A program made the translations under genes and the position numbers. Of a stretch of 59,154 bases of DNA, positions 33,700 through 42,995 are shown in pieces (position 1 is the first letter of the stretch; each line of letters opens with the position of its first letter). Source of the DNA: Pseudomonas sp. NFACC02 (GTDB taxonomy: Bacteria > Pseudomonadota > Gammaproteobacteria > Pseudomonadales > Pseudomonadaceae); NCBI RefSeq assembly GCF_900110765.1, contig NZ_FOEO01000022.1, positions 21,399 to 80,552 of the forward strand, read 5' to 3'. Under the pieces are notes generated by a model. The model was not told where the DNA came from. It made no database searches and worked only from the letters and a program-made list of their open reading frames with translations.

Positions 33700-36294
33700 A
33701 TGAACACTGAACATCGCAAACAACTGCCTGGCACCTCGTTTGACTACTTCGACGCCCGAGCGGCGGTCGATGCCATCAAGCCCGGCGCCTACGCGACGCT
33801 GCCTTATACCTCCCGCGTGCTGGCCGAGAACCTGGTCCGCCGTTGCGATCCGGCCACCTTGAAGGCATCGCTGACGCAACTGATCGAGCGCAAGCGCGAC
33901 CTGGACTTTCCCTGGTTTCCGGCGCGTGTGGTGTGCCACGACATTCTGGGCCAGACCGCGCTGGTCGATCTTGCCGGCCTGCGGGATGCGATTGCCGACA
34001 TGGGCGGCGATCCTGCGCAGGTCAACCCGGTGGTGCCGGTGCAATTGATCGTTGACCACTCGCTGGCCGTCGAATGTGGTGGCTACGACCCGGACGCGTT
34101 TGCGAAGAACCGCGCGATTGAAGACCGCCGCAACGAAGACCGTTTTCACTTCATCAACTGGACCAAACAAGCGTTCAAGAACGTTGAGGTGATTCCGCCA
34201 GGCAACGGCATCATGCACCAGATCAATCTGGAGCGTATGTCGCCGGTGATCCAGACCCTCAACGGCGTTGCCTTCCCGGATACGCTGGTGGGGACCGACA
34301 GCCATACGCCGCATGTGGACGCCCTGGGCGTGATCGCCATCGGTGTCGGCGGACTGGAGGCCGAGAACGTCATGCTTGGTCGCGCGTCCTGGATGCGCCT
34401 TCCAGACATCATCGGCGTGGAATTGACTGGCCGCCCACAACCCGGGATTACCGCCACTGACGTGGTGCTGGCGCTGACCGAATACCTGCGCAAGCAAAAG
34501 GTCGTCGGCGCCTACCTCGAGTTCTATGGCGAGGGCGCTCGGGCGCTGACGTTGGGGGATCGCGCGACGATTTCCAACATGGCGCCAGAATACGGCGCCA
34601 CGGCGGCGATGTTCTCCATCGACCCGCAAACCATCGACTATCTCAGGCTTACCGGTCGCGACGACGATCAGGTGAAACTGGTCGAGACGTACGCCCGGGA
34701 AACCGGCCTGTGGGCTGACAGCCTCAAGACTGCTGAATACGAGCGGGTATTGAGCTTCGACCTGTCTGGCGTCGTGCGCAATATGGCCGGACCGTCAAAC
34801 CCGCATGCCCGGGTGGCGACCTCGGATCTGGCGGCCAAGGGCATCGCCGGTGCCTGGGAAGACACGCCCGGCCAGATGCCTGACGGCGCGGTGATCATTG
34901 CCGCCATCACCAGTTGCACCAACACCAGCAACCCGCGCAACGTGATTGCCGCCGGCCTGCTGGCGCGCAATGCCAACCGGCTTGGCCTGACCCGTAAGCC
35001 GTGGGTGAAGTCCTCGCTGGCGCCAGGTTCCAAGACCGTCGCGCTGTACCTGGACGAAGCCGGGCTGACCACCGAGCTGGAGCAGTTGGGCTTCGGCGTC
35101 GTCGCGTTTGCCTGCACCACCTGCAACGGCATGTCGGGTGCACTGGACCCGGTGATTCAGCAGGAAATCATCGACCGCGACCTGTATGCCACCGCCGTTT
35201 TGTCGGGCAACCGCAACTTCGACGGCCGTATCCACCCTTACGCCAAACAGGCCTTTCTTGCCTCGCCACCGCTGGTGGTGGCCTACGCAATCGCAGGCAC
35301 CATCCGCTTCGATATCGAGAAGGATGTGCTGGGTATCGGCGCAAACGGCCAGGAAATTCGCCTGAAAGACATCTGGCCGACGGACGAGGAAATCGATGCG
35401 GTGGTCAAGGCATCGGTGAAGCCGGAGCAGTTCCGTCAGGTTTACATCCCGATGTTTGCGATCCATGAAGACACTGGCCCGAAAGTCGAGCCGCTGTACG
35501 ACTGGCGCCCGATGAGCACCTATATCCGGCGTCCGCCTTACTGGGAAGGCGCCCTGGCGGGAGTGCGCACGCTCAAAGGCATGCGACCCCTGGCGGTACT
35601 GCCCGACAACATCACCACCGACCACCTGTCGCCGTCCAATGCGATCATGCTCGACAGCGCGGCGGGCGAGTACCTGGCGAAAATGGGTGTGCCGGAAGAA
35701 GACTTCAACTCTTACGCGACCCACCGTGGCGACCACCTGACCGCGCAGCGTGCGACGTTTGCCAACCCCAAGCTGTTCAACGAAATGGTTCAGGAAGGCG
35801 GCAAGGTCAAGCAGGGTTCCCTGGCGCGGATCGAGCCGGAAGGCAAGGTGACCCGCATGTGGGAAGCCATCGAAACCTACATGGAGCGCAAGCAGCCGCT
35901 GATCATCGTCGCCGGCGCCGATTACGGTCAGGGTTCGTCCCGCGACTGGGCCGCCAAGGGCGTGCGCCTGGCCGGCGTGGAAGCCATCGTTGCCGAAGGC
36001 TTCGAGCGCATCCACCGCACCAATCTGGTCGGCATGGGCGTCTTGCCGCTGGAGTTCAAGCCAGGAACTGACCGGATGACCCTGGGCATCGACGGGACCG
36101 AAACGTATGACGTCATCGGCGAGCGCACCCCCCGTGCGACCTTGACGCTGGTGATTCACCGCAGGAACGGCGAGCGTCTGGAGGTTCCGGTCACCTGCCG
36201 TCTCGATACCGGTGAAGAGGTGTCGATTTACGAAGCCGGCGGTGTTTTGCAGCGGTTCGCTCAGGACTTCCTTGAATCGACCGCAGTGGCCTGA
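33700..36294 (+). CDS. acnD: Fe/S-dependent 2-methylisocitrate dehydratase AcnD
   Basis: An 864-residue aconitase-family enzyme. [4Fe-4S] ligands lie in AAITSCTNTSNPRNV and AFACTTCNGMSGALDP. Substrate-binding blocks include GTDSHTPHVDALGVIAIGVG and GADYGQGSSRDWAAKGVRLA. AcnD dehydrates 2-methylcitrate, and its product needs PrpF for isomerisation, so the pair replaces PrpD. The N terminus MNTEHRKQLPGTSFDYFDAR supports the ATG at 33700; an ATG one codon earlier is equally placed. Confidence 0.95.
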   Translation: MNTEHRKQLPGTSFDYFDARAAVDAIKPGAYATLPYTSRVLAENLVRRCDPATLKASLTQLIERKRDLDFPWFPARVVCHDILGQTALVDLAGLRDAIADMGGDPAQVNPVVPVQLIVDHSLAVECGGYDPDAFAKNRAIEDRRNEDRFHFINWTKQAFKNVEVIPPGNGIMHQINLERMSPVIQTLNGVAFPDTLVGTDSHTPHVDALGVIAIGVGGLEAENVMLGRASWMRLPDIIGVELTGRPQPGITATDVVLALTEYLRKQKVVGAYLEFYGEGARALTLGDRATISNMAPEYGATAAMFSIDPQTIDYLRLTGRDDDQVKLVETYARETGLWADSLKTAEYERVLSFDLSGVVRNMAGPSNPHARVATSDLAAKGIAGAWEDTPGQMPDGAVIIAAITSCTNTSNPRNVIAAGLLARNANRLGLTRKPWVKSSLAPGSKTVALYLDEAGLTTELEQLGFGVVAFACTTCNGMSGALDPVIQQEIIDRDLYATAVLSGNRNFDGRIHPYAKQAFLASPPLVVAYAIAGTIRFDIEKDVLGIGANGQEIRLKDIWPTDEEIDAVVKASVKPEQFRQVYIPMFAIHEDTGPKVEPLYDWRPMSTYIRRPPYWEGALAGVRTLKGMRPLAVLPDNITTDHLSPSNAIMLDSAAGEYLAKMGVPEEDFNSYATHRGDHLTAQRATFANPKLFNEMVQEGGKVKQGSLARIEPEGKVTRMWEAIETYMERKQPLIIVAGADYGQGSSRDWAAKGVRLAGVEAIVAEGFERIHRTNLVGMGVLPLEFKPGTDRMTLGIDGTETYDVIGERTPRATLTLVIHRRNGERLEVPVTCRLDTGEEVSIYEAGGVLQRFAQDFLESTAVA

Positions 36295-36353
36295 CGATGT
36301 GTCGACGTCGCCTCAGGTGGCGTCGGCGTTTGAACGAGAAGGAAAACGACTCC

Positions 36354-37544
36354 ATGGCTCATACAGCGCAAATCAGGATTCCCGCGACCTACATGCGGGG
36401 TGGCACCAGTAAAGGTGTGTTTTTCCGTTTACAGGATTTGCCGGAGGCCGCCCAGGTGCCGGGCCCTGCGCGTGATGCGTTGTTGCTTCGGGTGATCGGC
36501 AGTCCCGACCCTTACGCCAAGCAGATCGACGGCATGGGCGGCGCGACATCCAGTACCAGCAAGACCGTGATTCTGTCCAAAAGCATCAAGGCCGATCACG
36601 ACGTCGACTACCTGTTCGGTCAGGTGTCCATTGACAAGCCGTTCGTGGACTGGAGTGGCAACTGCGGCAACCTCTCTGCAGCGGTTGGTCCGTTCGCGAT
36701 CAGCAATGGTCTGGTGGATGCGAGCCGCGTGCCGGACAACGGCGTCGCTGTGATTCGTATCTGGCAAGCCAACATCGGCAAGACGATCATTGCGCACGTA
36801 CCGATGACCAACGGCGCGGTGCAGGAAACCGGTGACTTCGAGCTGGATGGCGTGACCTTCCCGGCCGCCGAGGTTCAACTGGAGTTCATGGACCCGGCCG
36901 CAGAAGAAGAGGGCGCAAGCGGTTCGATGTTCCCGACCGGCCATCTGGTGGACGAGCTGGAGGTGCCGGGTGTCGGCACGTTCAAGGCGACCATGATCAA
37001 TGCCGGCATCCCGACCATCTTTGTCAACGCCCGTGACATCGGCTACACCGGCACTGAGCTGCAAGACGCGATCAACAGCGATGTGACTGCCTTGAACAGG
37101 TTTGAAACCATTCGCGCATATGGCGCCGTGCGCATGGGGCTGATCGCCCATGTGGACGAAGCGGCCAAACGTCAGCACACGCCAAAAGTAGCCTTCGTCG
37201 CAGGGCCTGCCGAATATGTATCGTCCAGTGGCAAGCGTGTGACGGTGGAGGACACCGACCTGCTGGTCCGCGCAATGTCCATGGGCAAGCTGCATCACGC
37301 CATGATGGGCACGGCGGCGGTGGCGATCGGCACGGCGGCGGCGATTCCTGGCACGCTGGTTAATCTGGCGGCCGGTGGTGGCGAACGCAGCGCGGTCCGG
37401 TTCGGTCATCCGTCCGGTACGTTACGCGTAGGCGCGGAGGCGGCGCTGGTCGACGGGGAATGGCAGGTCAAGAAAGCCATCATGAGCCGCAGTGCGCGGG
37501 TATTGATGGAAGGGTGGGCTCGCGTGCCAGGCGATAGTTTCTGA
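36354..37544 (+). CDS. prpF: 2-methylaconitate cis-trans isomerase PrpF
   Basis: A 396-residue protein of the diaminopimelate epimerase fold. Typical PrpF blocks are PATYMRGGTSKGVFFRLQDL, DGMGGATSSTSKTVILSKS, DWSGNCGNLSAAVGPFAI and SGSMFPTGHLVDELEVPG. It converts the trans-2-methylaconitate made by AcnD into the cis form. The ATG at 36354 follows AAGGA at about 36338. The prpD gene often found next is absent; a REP pair and the convergent ppsR follow. Confidence 0.95.
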   Translation: MAHTAQIRIPATYMRGGTSKGVFFRLQDLPEAAQVPGPARDALLLRVIGSPDPYAKQIDGMGGATSSTSKTVILSKSIKADHDVDYLFGQVSIDKPFVDWSGNCGNLSAAVGPFAISNGLVDASRVPDNGVAVIRIWQANIGKTIIAHVPMTNGAVQETGDFELDGVTFPAAEVQLEFMDPAAEEEGASGSMFPTGHLVDELEVPGVGTFKATMINAGIPTIFVNARDIGYTGTELQDAINSDVTALNRFETIRAYGAVRMGLIAHVDEAAKRQHTPKVAFVAGPAEYVSSSGKRVTVEDTDLLVRAMSMGKLHHAMMGTAAVAIGTAAAIPGTLVNLAAGGGERSAVRFGHPSGTLRVGAEAALVDGEWQVKKAIMSRSARVLMEGWARVPGDSF

Positions 37545-37560
37545 GTTTTGCTTTTTCTCT

Positions 37561-37648
37561 TGTAGGAGCGCGCTTGCCCGCGAAAGCTTTCTGTCAATTA
37601 CGAATGCGTGACTGACACGACGCATTCGCGGGCAAGCGCGCTCCTACA
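37561..37648. repeat. REP pair between convergent prpF and ppsR
   Basis: TGTAGGAGCGCGCTTGCCCG (37561 onward) is matched by a perfect inverted copy ending at 37648. It fills the gap between the two convergent stop codons and is the third such pair in the prp region. Confidence 0.88.
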
Positions 37649-37660
37649 ATTTGCAAAGGG

Positions 37661-38479
37661 CTATTTAAAGCGCCGCTCAACCCCTTTCTCCACCAAGACC
37701 TTCGCCGAAATTTCTTCAACCGAGAAATGCGTGGAATTGATATTCGGAATGTTTTCGCGGCGGAACAGGTTTTCCACCTCGCGCACTTCGAATTCGCACT
37801 GGGCGAAACTTGAGTAGCGGCTGTTGGGCTTGCGCTCATGGCGGATGGCGGTCAGACGATCGGGGTCGATGGTCAACCCGAACAGCTTGGCCCGGTGCTG
37901 CTTCAGCGCCGCCGGCAGTTGCAGGCGCTCCATGTCGTCTTCGGTCAACGGGTAGTTGGCCGCGCGGATACCGAATTGCATGGCCATGTATAGACAGGTA
38001 GGCGTCTTCCCACAGCGCGAGACACCCACCAGAATGATGTCGGCCTTGTCGTAGTAGTGCGTTCTGGCACCGTCATCGTTGTCCAGCGCGAAGTTCACCG
38101 CCTCGATCCGCTCCATGTAATTGGAGTTGTGACCGATGGAGTGCGATTTGCCCACCGAGTAGGAGGAGTGTGAACTAAGCTCCTGCTCTAGCGGCGCCAG
38201 GAAGGTGGAGAAGATGTCGATCATGAAACCGTCGGACGTCGCCAGAATCTCGCGAATGTCCTGATTGACGATGGTGTCGAAGATGATCGGACGCACCTCG
38301 TCTCTCTCGGCGGCCTGGTTGATTTGCTGGACCATCGCGCGGGCTTTCTCGACGCTGTCGATATAGGGCCTGGTGAACTTGTTGAAGGTTATGTTTTCAA
38401 ATTGCGCCAACAGGCTCTGACCAAGCGTTTCGGCCGTGATGCCGGTGCCGTCGGAGATAAAGAAAGCGGATCGTTTCAT
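37661..38479 (-). CDS. ppsR: Phosphoenolpyruvate synthase regulatory protein (bifunctional kinase/pyrophosphorylase)
   Basis: A 272-residue DUF299 protein. The N terminus is MKRSAFFISDGTGITAETLG and the P-loop is ILVGVSRCGKTPTCLYMA. It switches PEP synthase off by ADP-dependent phosphorylation and on by phosphate-dependent removal. The gene is divergent from its target ppsA, with about 210 bases between the starts. Confidence 0.95.
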   Translation of the reverse strand: MKRSAFFISDGTGITAETLGQSLLAQFENITFNKFTRPYIDSVEKARAMVQQINQAAERDEVRPIIFDTIVNQDIREILATSDGFMIDIFSTFLAPLEQELSSHSSYSVGKSHSIGHNSNYMERIEAVNFALDNDDGARTHYYDKADIILVGVSRCGKTPTCLYMAMQFGIRAANYPLTEDDMERLQLPAALKQHRAKLFGLTIDPDRLTAIRHERKPNSRYSSFAQCEFEVREVENLFRRENIPNINSTHFSVEEISAKVLVEKGVERRFK

Positions 38480-38689
38480 TTGCGCCTTGGGCCTTAAGCT
38501 GGTGACGATTCTTGGATATGATAGGCGGGCTTGCGCGCCATCACTGGCCGCATTCTACCTTTTTTCAAGGTCCTGATTGTCAGGATGAAGATTTCAGGGC
38601 CGGACGACTCGTGTGAAGAGTCGCTTTGTTCCTGTGATGACAGCACCAATGCTTTTCCCAACAACAATTCGGTTAGTGGAGAGATCACC

Positions 38690-41065
38690 TTGGTAGAGTA
38701 CGTAGTTTCCCTCGATAAGCTCGGCAAACATGATGTTGAGCATGTGGGGGGCAAGAACGCATCCCTCGGCGAGATGATCAGCAACCTGGCGGGCGCAGGC
38801 GTGTCCGTTCCCGGTGGCTTCGCCACTACAGCTCAGGCCTATCGTGATTTTCTTGAGCAAAGTGGTCTGAACGATCAGATTCACAAGGCGCTCGATGCCC
38901 TGGACGTCGACGACGTCAACGCGCTGGCGAAAACCGGTGCGCAGATTCGTCAGTGGATCATGGAGGCCGAATTCCCCGAGAAGCTCAACGCCGAAATCCG
39001 TACTGCCTTTGCCGAACTGTCGGCAGGCAACCCGGACATCGCCGTTGCCGTGCGCTCTTCCGCCACCGCAGAAGACCTGCCGGACGCATCGTTCGCCGGT
39101 CAGCAGGAAACCTTCCTTAACATTCGTGGCGTCGACAACGTGATCCGCGCGGCGAAAGAAGTCTTCGCCTCGCTGTTCAACGACCGCGCCATTTCCTACC
39201 GCGTACACCAGGGTTTCGACCACAAGCTGGTGGCACTGTCTGCGGGCGTGCAGCGCATGGTCCGCTCTGAAACCGGCACGGCGGGCGTGATGTTCACGCT
39301 GGACACCGAATCCGGCTTCCGTGACGTGGTGTTCATCACCGGCGCCTATGGCCTGGGTGAAACCGTCGTCCAGGGCGCGGTCAACCCGGACGAGTTCTAC
39401 GTTCACAAGGGCACCCTGGACGCCGGTCGTCCTGCCATCCTGCGCCGCAACCTGGGCAGCAAGGCCATCAAGATGATCTACGGCGACGAAGCCAAGGCCG
39501 GTAAATCGGTCAAGGTGATCGACGTGGACGCCGCTGATCGCGCCCGGTTCTGCCTGTCCGACGAAGAAGTCAGCAACCTGGCGCGTCAGGCGATGATCAT
39601 CGAGAAGCACTACCAGTGCCCGATGGACATCGAATGGGCCAAGGACGGGGATGACGGCAAGCTCTACATCGTTCAGGCGCGCCCTGAAACCGTGAAGAGC
39701 CGCAGCTCGGCCAACGTCATGGAGCGTTACCTGCTCAAAGAGAAGGGCACCGTTCTGGCGGAAGGCCGTGCGATCGGTCAGCGCATCGGCGCGGGCAAGG
39801 TGCGGATCATCAAGGACGTGTCCGAGATGGACAAGGTCCAGGCCGGCGACGTGCTGGTTTCCGACATGACCGACCCGGATTGGGAACCGGTGATGAAGCG
39901 TGCCAGCGCCATCGTCACCAATCGGGGTGGCCGTACCTGTCATGCCGCGATCATTGCGCGCGAATTGGGTATTCCGGCGGTGGTGGGCTGCGGCAACGCG
40001 ACTGAGCTGTTGAAAGACGGTCAGGGCGTGACCGTCTCCTGCGCGGAAGGCGACACCGGTTACATCTTTGAAGGCGAACTGGGCTTCGACATCAAGCAGA
40101 ACTCCGTCGATGCCATGCCGGAACTGCCGTTCAAGATCATGATGAACGTCGGCAACCCTGATCGCGCGTTCGACTTCGCCCAACTGCCCAACGCCGGTAT
40201 CGGCCTGGCGCGTCTGGAATTCATCATCAACCGCATGATCGGCGTGCACCCCAAAGCATTGCTGAACTACCCGAACCTGCCGCTGGACATCAAGGAAAGC
40301 GTCGACAAGCGTATCGCCGGTTACAGCGATCCTGTCGGTTTCTATGTCGAGAAGCTGGTCGAAGGCATCAGCACCCTGGCGGCTGCCTTCTACCCGAAAA
40401 AGGTCATCGTGCGCCTGTCGGACTTCAAGTCCAACGAGTACGCCAACCTGATCGGCGGCAAGCTGTATGAGCCGGAAGAAGAGAACCCGATGCTGGGCTT
40501 CCGCGGTGCGTCGCGTTACATCAGCGAAAACTTCCGCGACTGCTTCGAGCTTGAGTGCCGTGCCCTCAAGCGCGTGCGCAACGAGATGGGCCTGACCAAC
40601 GTCGAAATCATGGTGCCGTTCGTGCGCACCCTGGGTGAGGCGAGTCAGGTGGTCGACCTGCTGGCGGAGAACGGTCTGGCACGCGGCGACAATGGTCTGC
40701 GCGTGATCATGATGTGCGAACTGCCGTCCAACGCCCTGATGGCTGAAGAGTTCCTCGAGTTCTTCGACGGCTTCTCCATCGGTTCCAACGACCTGACCCA
40801 ACTGACCCTGGGCCTGGACCGCGACTCCGGCATCATCGCGCACCTGTTCGACGAGCGTAACCCTGCGGTCAAGAAGCTGCTGTCCAGCGCCATTCAGGCC
40901 TGTAACAAGGCTGGCAAGTACATCGGCATCTGTGGTCAGGGCCCGTCCGACCATCCGGATCTGGCGCGCTGGCTGATGGAGCAGGGCATCGAAAGTGTTT
41001 CGCTGAACCCTGATTCGGTACTGGAAACCTGGTTCTTCCTCTCCGAGGAGGATGCTCCAACCTGA
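38690..41065 (+). CDS. ppsA: Phosphoenolpyruvate synthase (pyruvate, water dikinase)
   Basis: A 791-residue enzyme that makes phosphoenolpyruvate from pyruvate and ATP. It has the N-terminal ATP-binding domain (VGGKNASLGEMI), the phosphohistidine swivel motif TNRGGRTCHAAIIARELGIP and the C-terminal PEP-binding domain ending with SIGSNDLTQLTLGLDRDSG and GICGQGPSDHPDLARWLMEQ. The start is TTG at 38690 with GGAG at 38678-38681; this gives the length known for Pseudomonas PpsA. It serves gluconeogenesis, which fits growth on propionate via the neighbouring prp genes. Confidence 0.96.
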   Translation: MVEYVVSLDKLGKHDVEHVGGKNASLGEMISNLAGAGVSVPGGFATTAQAYRDFLEQSGLNDQIHKALDALDVDDVNALAKTGAQIRQWIMEAEFPEKLNAEIRTAFAELSAGNPDIAVAVRSSATAEDLPDASFAGQQETFLNIRGVDNVIRAAKEVFASLFNDRAISYRVHQGFDHKLVALSAGVQRMVRSETGTAGVMFTLDTESGFRDVVFITGAYGLGETVVQGAVNPDEFYVHKGTLDAGRPAILRRNLGSKAIKMIYGDEAKAGKSVKVIDVDAADRARFCLSDEEVSNLARQAMIIEKHYQCPMDIEWAKDGDDGKLYIVQARPETVKSRSSANVMERYLLKEKGTVLAEGRAIGQRIGAGKVRIIKDVSEMDKVQAGDVLVSDMTDPDWEPVMKRASAIVTNRGGRTCHAAIIARELGIPAVVGCGNATELLKDGQGVTVSCAEGDTGYIFEGELGFDIKQNSVDAMPELPFKIMMNVGNPDRAFDFAQLPNAGIGLARLEFIINRMIGVHPKALLNYPNLPLDIKESVDKRIAGYSDPVGFYVEKLVEGISTLAAAFYPKKVIVRLSDFKSNEYANLIGGKLYEPEEENPMLGFRGASRYISENFRDCFELECRALKRVRNEMGLTNVEIMVPFVRTLGEASQVVDLLAENGLARGDNGLRVIMMCELPSNALMAEEFLEFFDGFSIGSNDLTQLTLGLDRDSGIIAHLFDERNPAVKKLLSSAIQACNKAGKYIGICGQGPSDHPDLARWLMEQGIESVSLNPDSVLETWFFLSEEDAPT

Positions 41066-41128
41066 TACCCCACAGGTAGAGCAATCGAGTAAGATGCTGG
41101 CCCGTTTCGACGGGCCGGCTTTCTGAAG

Positions 41129-41158
41129 AAGGGCGGCCTTAACGGATCCGCCCTTTTT
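41129..41158 (+). terminator. Intrinsic terminator after ppsA
   Basis: AAGGGCGG pairs with CCGCCCTT around an 11-base loop and is followed by TTTTTC. It lies 64 bases after the ppsA stop. Confidence 0.85.
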
Positions 41159-41251
41159 CATGCCCATTTTTCAGGTGAAAGGTTCAGCCACCGGACAGCC
41201 TCTGCGTGCTATTCCGGGCGGTGGGACCTGTCAGAACCAAGCAAGAGCACT

Positions 41252-42244
41252 ATGCAAAGCAGCAGCGATCTTTTTCCAGTGGCCTTGATCAGTGCCGAAC
41301 GACGTGGCGACCTGATCGAGGACGTCTACCGTTTGAAACCCGGCAACAGCATGGATTTCACTGTCGAGCTGGCCGTGACCCGTCTCGGTCAGGTCGCCGC
41401 CCCCGATGTCCGGGGCGTACCGGTGATCTTGTTGCACGGCAGCTTCTCCAATCGACGATTCTGGTATTCGCCGAAAGGCATCGGGCTGGGGGCGTATCTG
41501 GCGCGGGCGGGATTTGACGTATGGATTCCGGAGATGCGTGGGCACGGGTTGTCTGCGCGAAATCAAGCCTACCGGCATAACCGCGTCGCCGATTACGCGC
41601 GCTACGACCTGCCAGCCATCGCCGCGTTTGTCCGTGAACAGACCGGGCAAGTCCCGCACTGGATCGGTCATTCGCTTGGCGGCACGACGCTCGCTGCGGC
41701 ATTGGGTGGTCATTATCTGGACGACGGGCAGGTGGCCTCGGCGGCGTTGTTCGGCAGTCAAATCAGCCGCACATACTGGCCTCTCAAGGTGCCGCCCCTT
41801 CAGTGGAGCGCGGGGCTGCTGCTCAAGCGTTTCGAGCATGTGTCCGGCCCCCGTTTCAAGCGCGGCCCTGAAGACGAGCCGATGGGCGTCCTGCTCGAAA
41901 GCATGCGCTGGCATGGCCTGTTCGGTCGTTTCGGTGACAAGAAAGATGACTGGTGGTCAGGCCTGCGTCATGTGCATGTGCCGCTGTTGTGCGTGGCGGG
42001 AGCAGGCGATCATCAGGACCCTGAGTGGGCGTGTCGCGAACTGTTCGAGCAAGTCGGCTCCGAGCAGAAAGAGTTCTGGTGCCTGGGGCGCCGGGAAGGT
42101 TTCAGCGAAGATTTCGGTCACGTACAGATGCTGGTCAGCAAGGCCGCGCAGGCGCAGGTCTGGCCAAAGGTTGCCGATTGGCTCAACCGGCAGATCAAGC
42201 CATCACATGCTGAATCAACGCTGAATAGGGTGGCAACTCTCTGA
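41252..42244 (+). CDS. Alpha/beta hydrolase (lipase/esterase-like)
   Basis: A 330-residue alpha/beta hydrolase. The oxyanion-side block is VPVILLHGSFSNRRFWYSPK, the region DVWIPEMRGHGLSARNQAYR follows, and the nucleophile elbow is WIGHSLGGTTLAAALGG. A late GHVQML may hold the catalytic histidine. There is no signal peptide, so it is likely cytoplasmic. The position between ppsA and rraA matches a predicted esterase in P. aeruginosa (PA1771). The substrate is unknown. Confidence 0.88.
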   Translation: MQSSSDLFPVALISAERRGDLIEDVYRLKPGNSMDFTVELAVTRLGQVAAPDVRGVPVILLHGSFSNRRFWYSPKGIGLGAYLARAGFDVWIPEMRGHGLSARNQAYRHNRVADYARYDLPAIAAFVREQTGQVPHWIGHSLGGTTLAAALGGHYLDDGQVASAALFGSQISRTYWPLKVPPLQWSAGLLLKRFEHVSGPRFKRGPEDEPMGVLLESMRWHGLFGRFGDKKDDWWSGLRHVHVPLLCVAGAGDHQDPEWACRELFEQVGSEQKEFWCLGRREGFSEDFGHVQMLVSKAAQAQVWPKVADWLNRQIKPSHAESTLNRVATL

Positions 42245-42405
42245 TTTGTGCGCCCATAAGCGTTCCTAAGGGCGTCGTCTGGCGCTAAGCTACATCCATT
42301 CGAGTGGCCACGGGACGTTGGCAGGCGAGCAAGACTCGTCGGTCGGTGTTTTGTTCTATATAAGGAAGCATTGTGGCGTGTGTCATGGTCTGACGTGTGC
42401 GCCAC

Positions 42406-42430
42406 ATGAACCTGCCTCCGGCAGGTTCAT
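42406..42430. other. Perfect hairpin in the rraA leader
   Basis: ATGAACCTGCC pairs with GGCAGGTTCAT over 11 base pairs with a TCC loop, about 30 bases before the rraA start. No T-run follows on either strand, so it looks more like an mRNA leader structure than a terminator. Confidence 0.55.
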
Positions 42431-42461
42431 CCTTGAAGCGAATCACTGACAGGAGTTACCC

Positions 42462-42950
42462 ATGCACTACATCACTCCGGATTTGTGCGACGCCTACCCT
42501 GAGCTTGTTCAGGTGGTCGAGCCGATGTTCAGCAATTTTGGCGGTCGCGATTCGTTCGGTGGCGAAATCGTTACGCTCAAATGTTTTGAAGACAACTCAC
42601 TGGTGCGTGAGCAAGCCGATCAGAACGGCAAGGGCAAAGTGCTGGTGGTCGATGGTGGGGGCTCACTGCGACGTGCATTGCTGGGTGACATGCTGGCGGA
42701 GAAGGCAGCCAAAAATGGCTGGGAAGGCATGATCATTTATGGCTGTGTGCGTGATGTCGATGTCCTGGCACAGACCGATCTCGGTGTGCAGGCGTTGGCC
42801 AGTCACCCGCTCAAGACCGATAAGCGCGGGTTGGGGGATCTGAATGTGGTGGTGACCTTTGGCGGTGTGACCTTCCGCCCCGGCGAATACGTGTACGCCG
42901 ACAACAACGGCATCATCGTTTCGCCCAGTGCTTTGAAAATGCCGGACTGA
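42462..42950 (+). CDS. rraA: RraA family protein (regulator of RNase E activity A / aldolase-like)
   Basis: A 162-residue RraA. The family blocks are YITPDLCDAYPELVQVVEPM, VLVVDGGGSLRRALLGDMLA, GWEGMIIYGCVRDVDVLAQT and GEYVYADNNGIIVSPSAL. E. coli RraA binds and inhibits RNase E; some relatives act as oxaloacetate decarboxylase or HMG aldolase, and the G-x20-R-D-like GCVRDVD motif is present, so enzymatic activity is possible. Confidence 0.93.
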   Translation: MHYITPDLCDAYPELVQVVEPMFSNFGGRDSFGGEIVTLKCFEDNSLVREQADQNGKGKVLVVDGGGSLRRALLGDMLAEKAAKNGWEGMIIYGCVRDVDVLAQTDLGVQALASHPLKTDKRGLGDLNVVVTFGGVTFRPGEYVYADNNGIIVSPSALKMPD

Positions 42951-42995
42951 CCGGTGTTCCATACCGCAAACCGCAGGAGATACCAAGGACAGTGA

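Noticed and set aside
34795..36159. Minus-strand open frame of 454 codons inside acnD
   Set aside because: It is a shadow of the acnD reading frame with no domain similarity.
31320..37660. REP pairs considered as a CRISPR array
   Set aside because: They are inverted pairs spread between genes at kilobase intervals, not short direct repeats with regular spacers, and no cas genes are present.
38531..38689. Upstream extension of ppsA
   Set aside because: The TTG at 38690 has a ribosome binding site and gives the known Pseudomonas PpsA length; the extension is not conserved in sequence character.
38594..41167. Minus-strand open frame of 857 codons lying across the whole of ppsA
   Set aside because: It is the mirror of a highly expressed, codon-biased gene in GC-rich DNA, where stop codons on the other strand are suppressed. 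The translation has no recognisable domain and no ribosome binding site.
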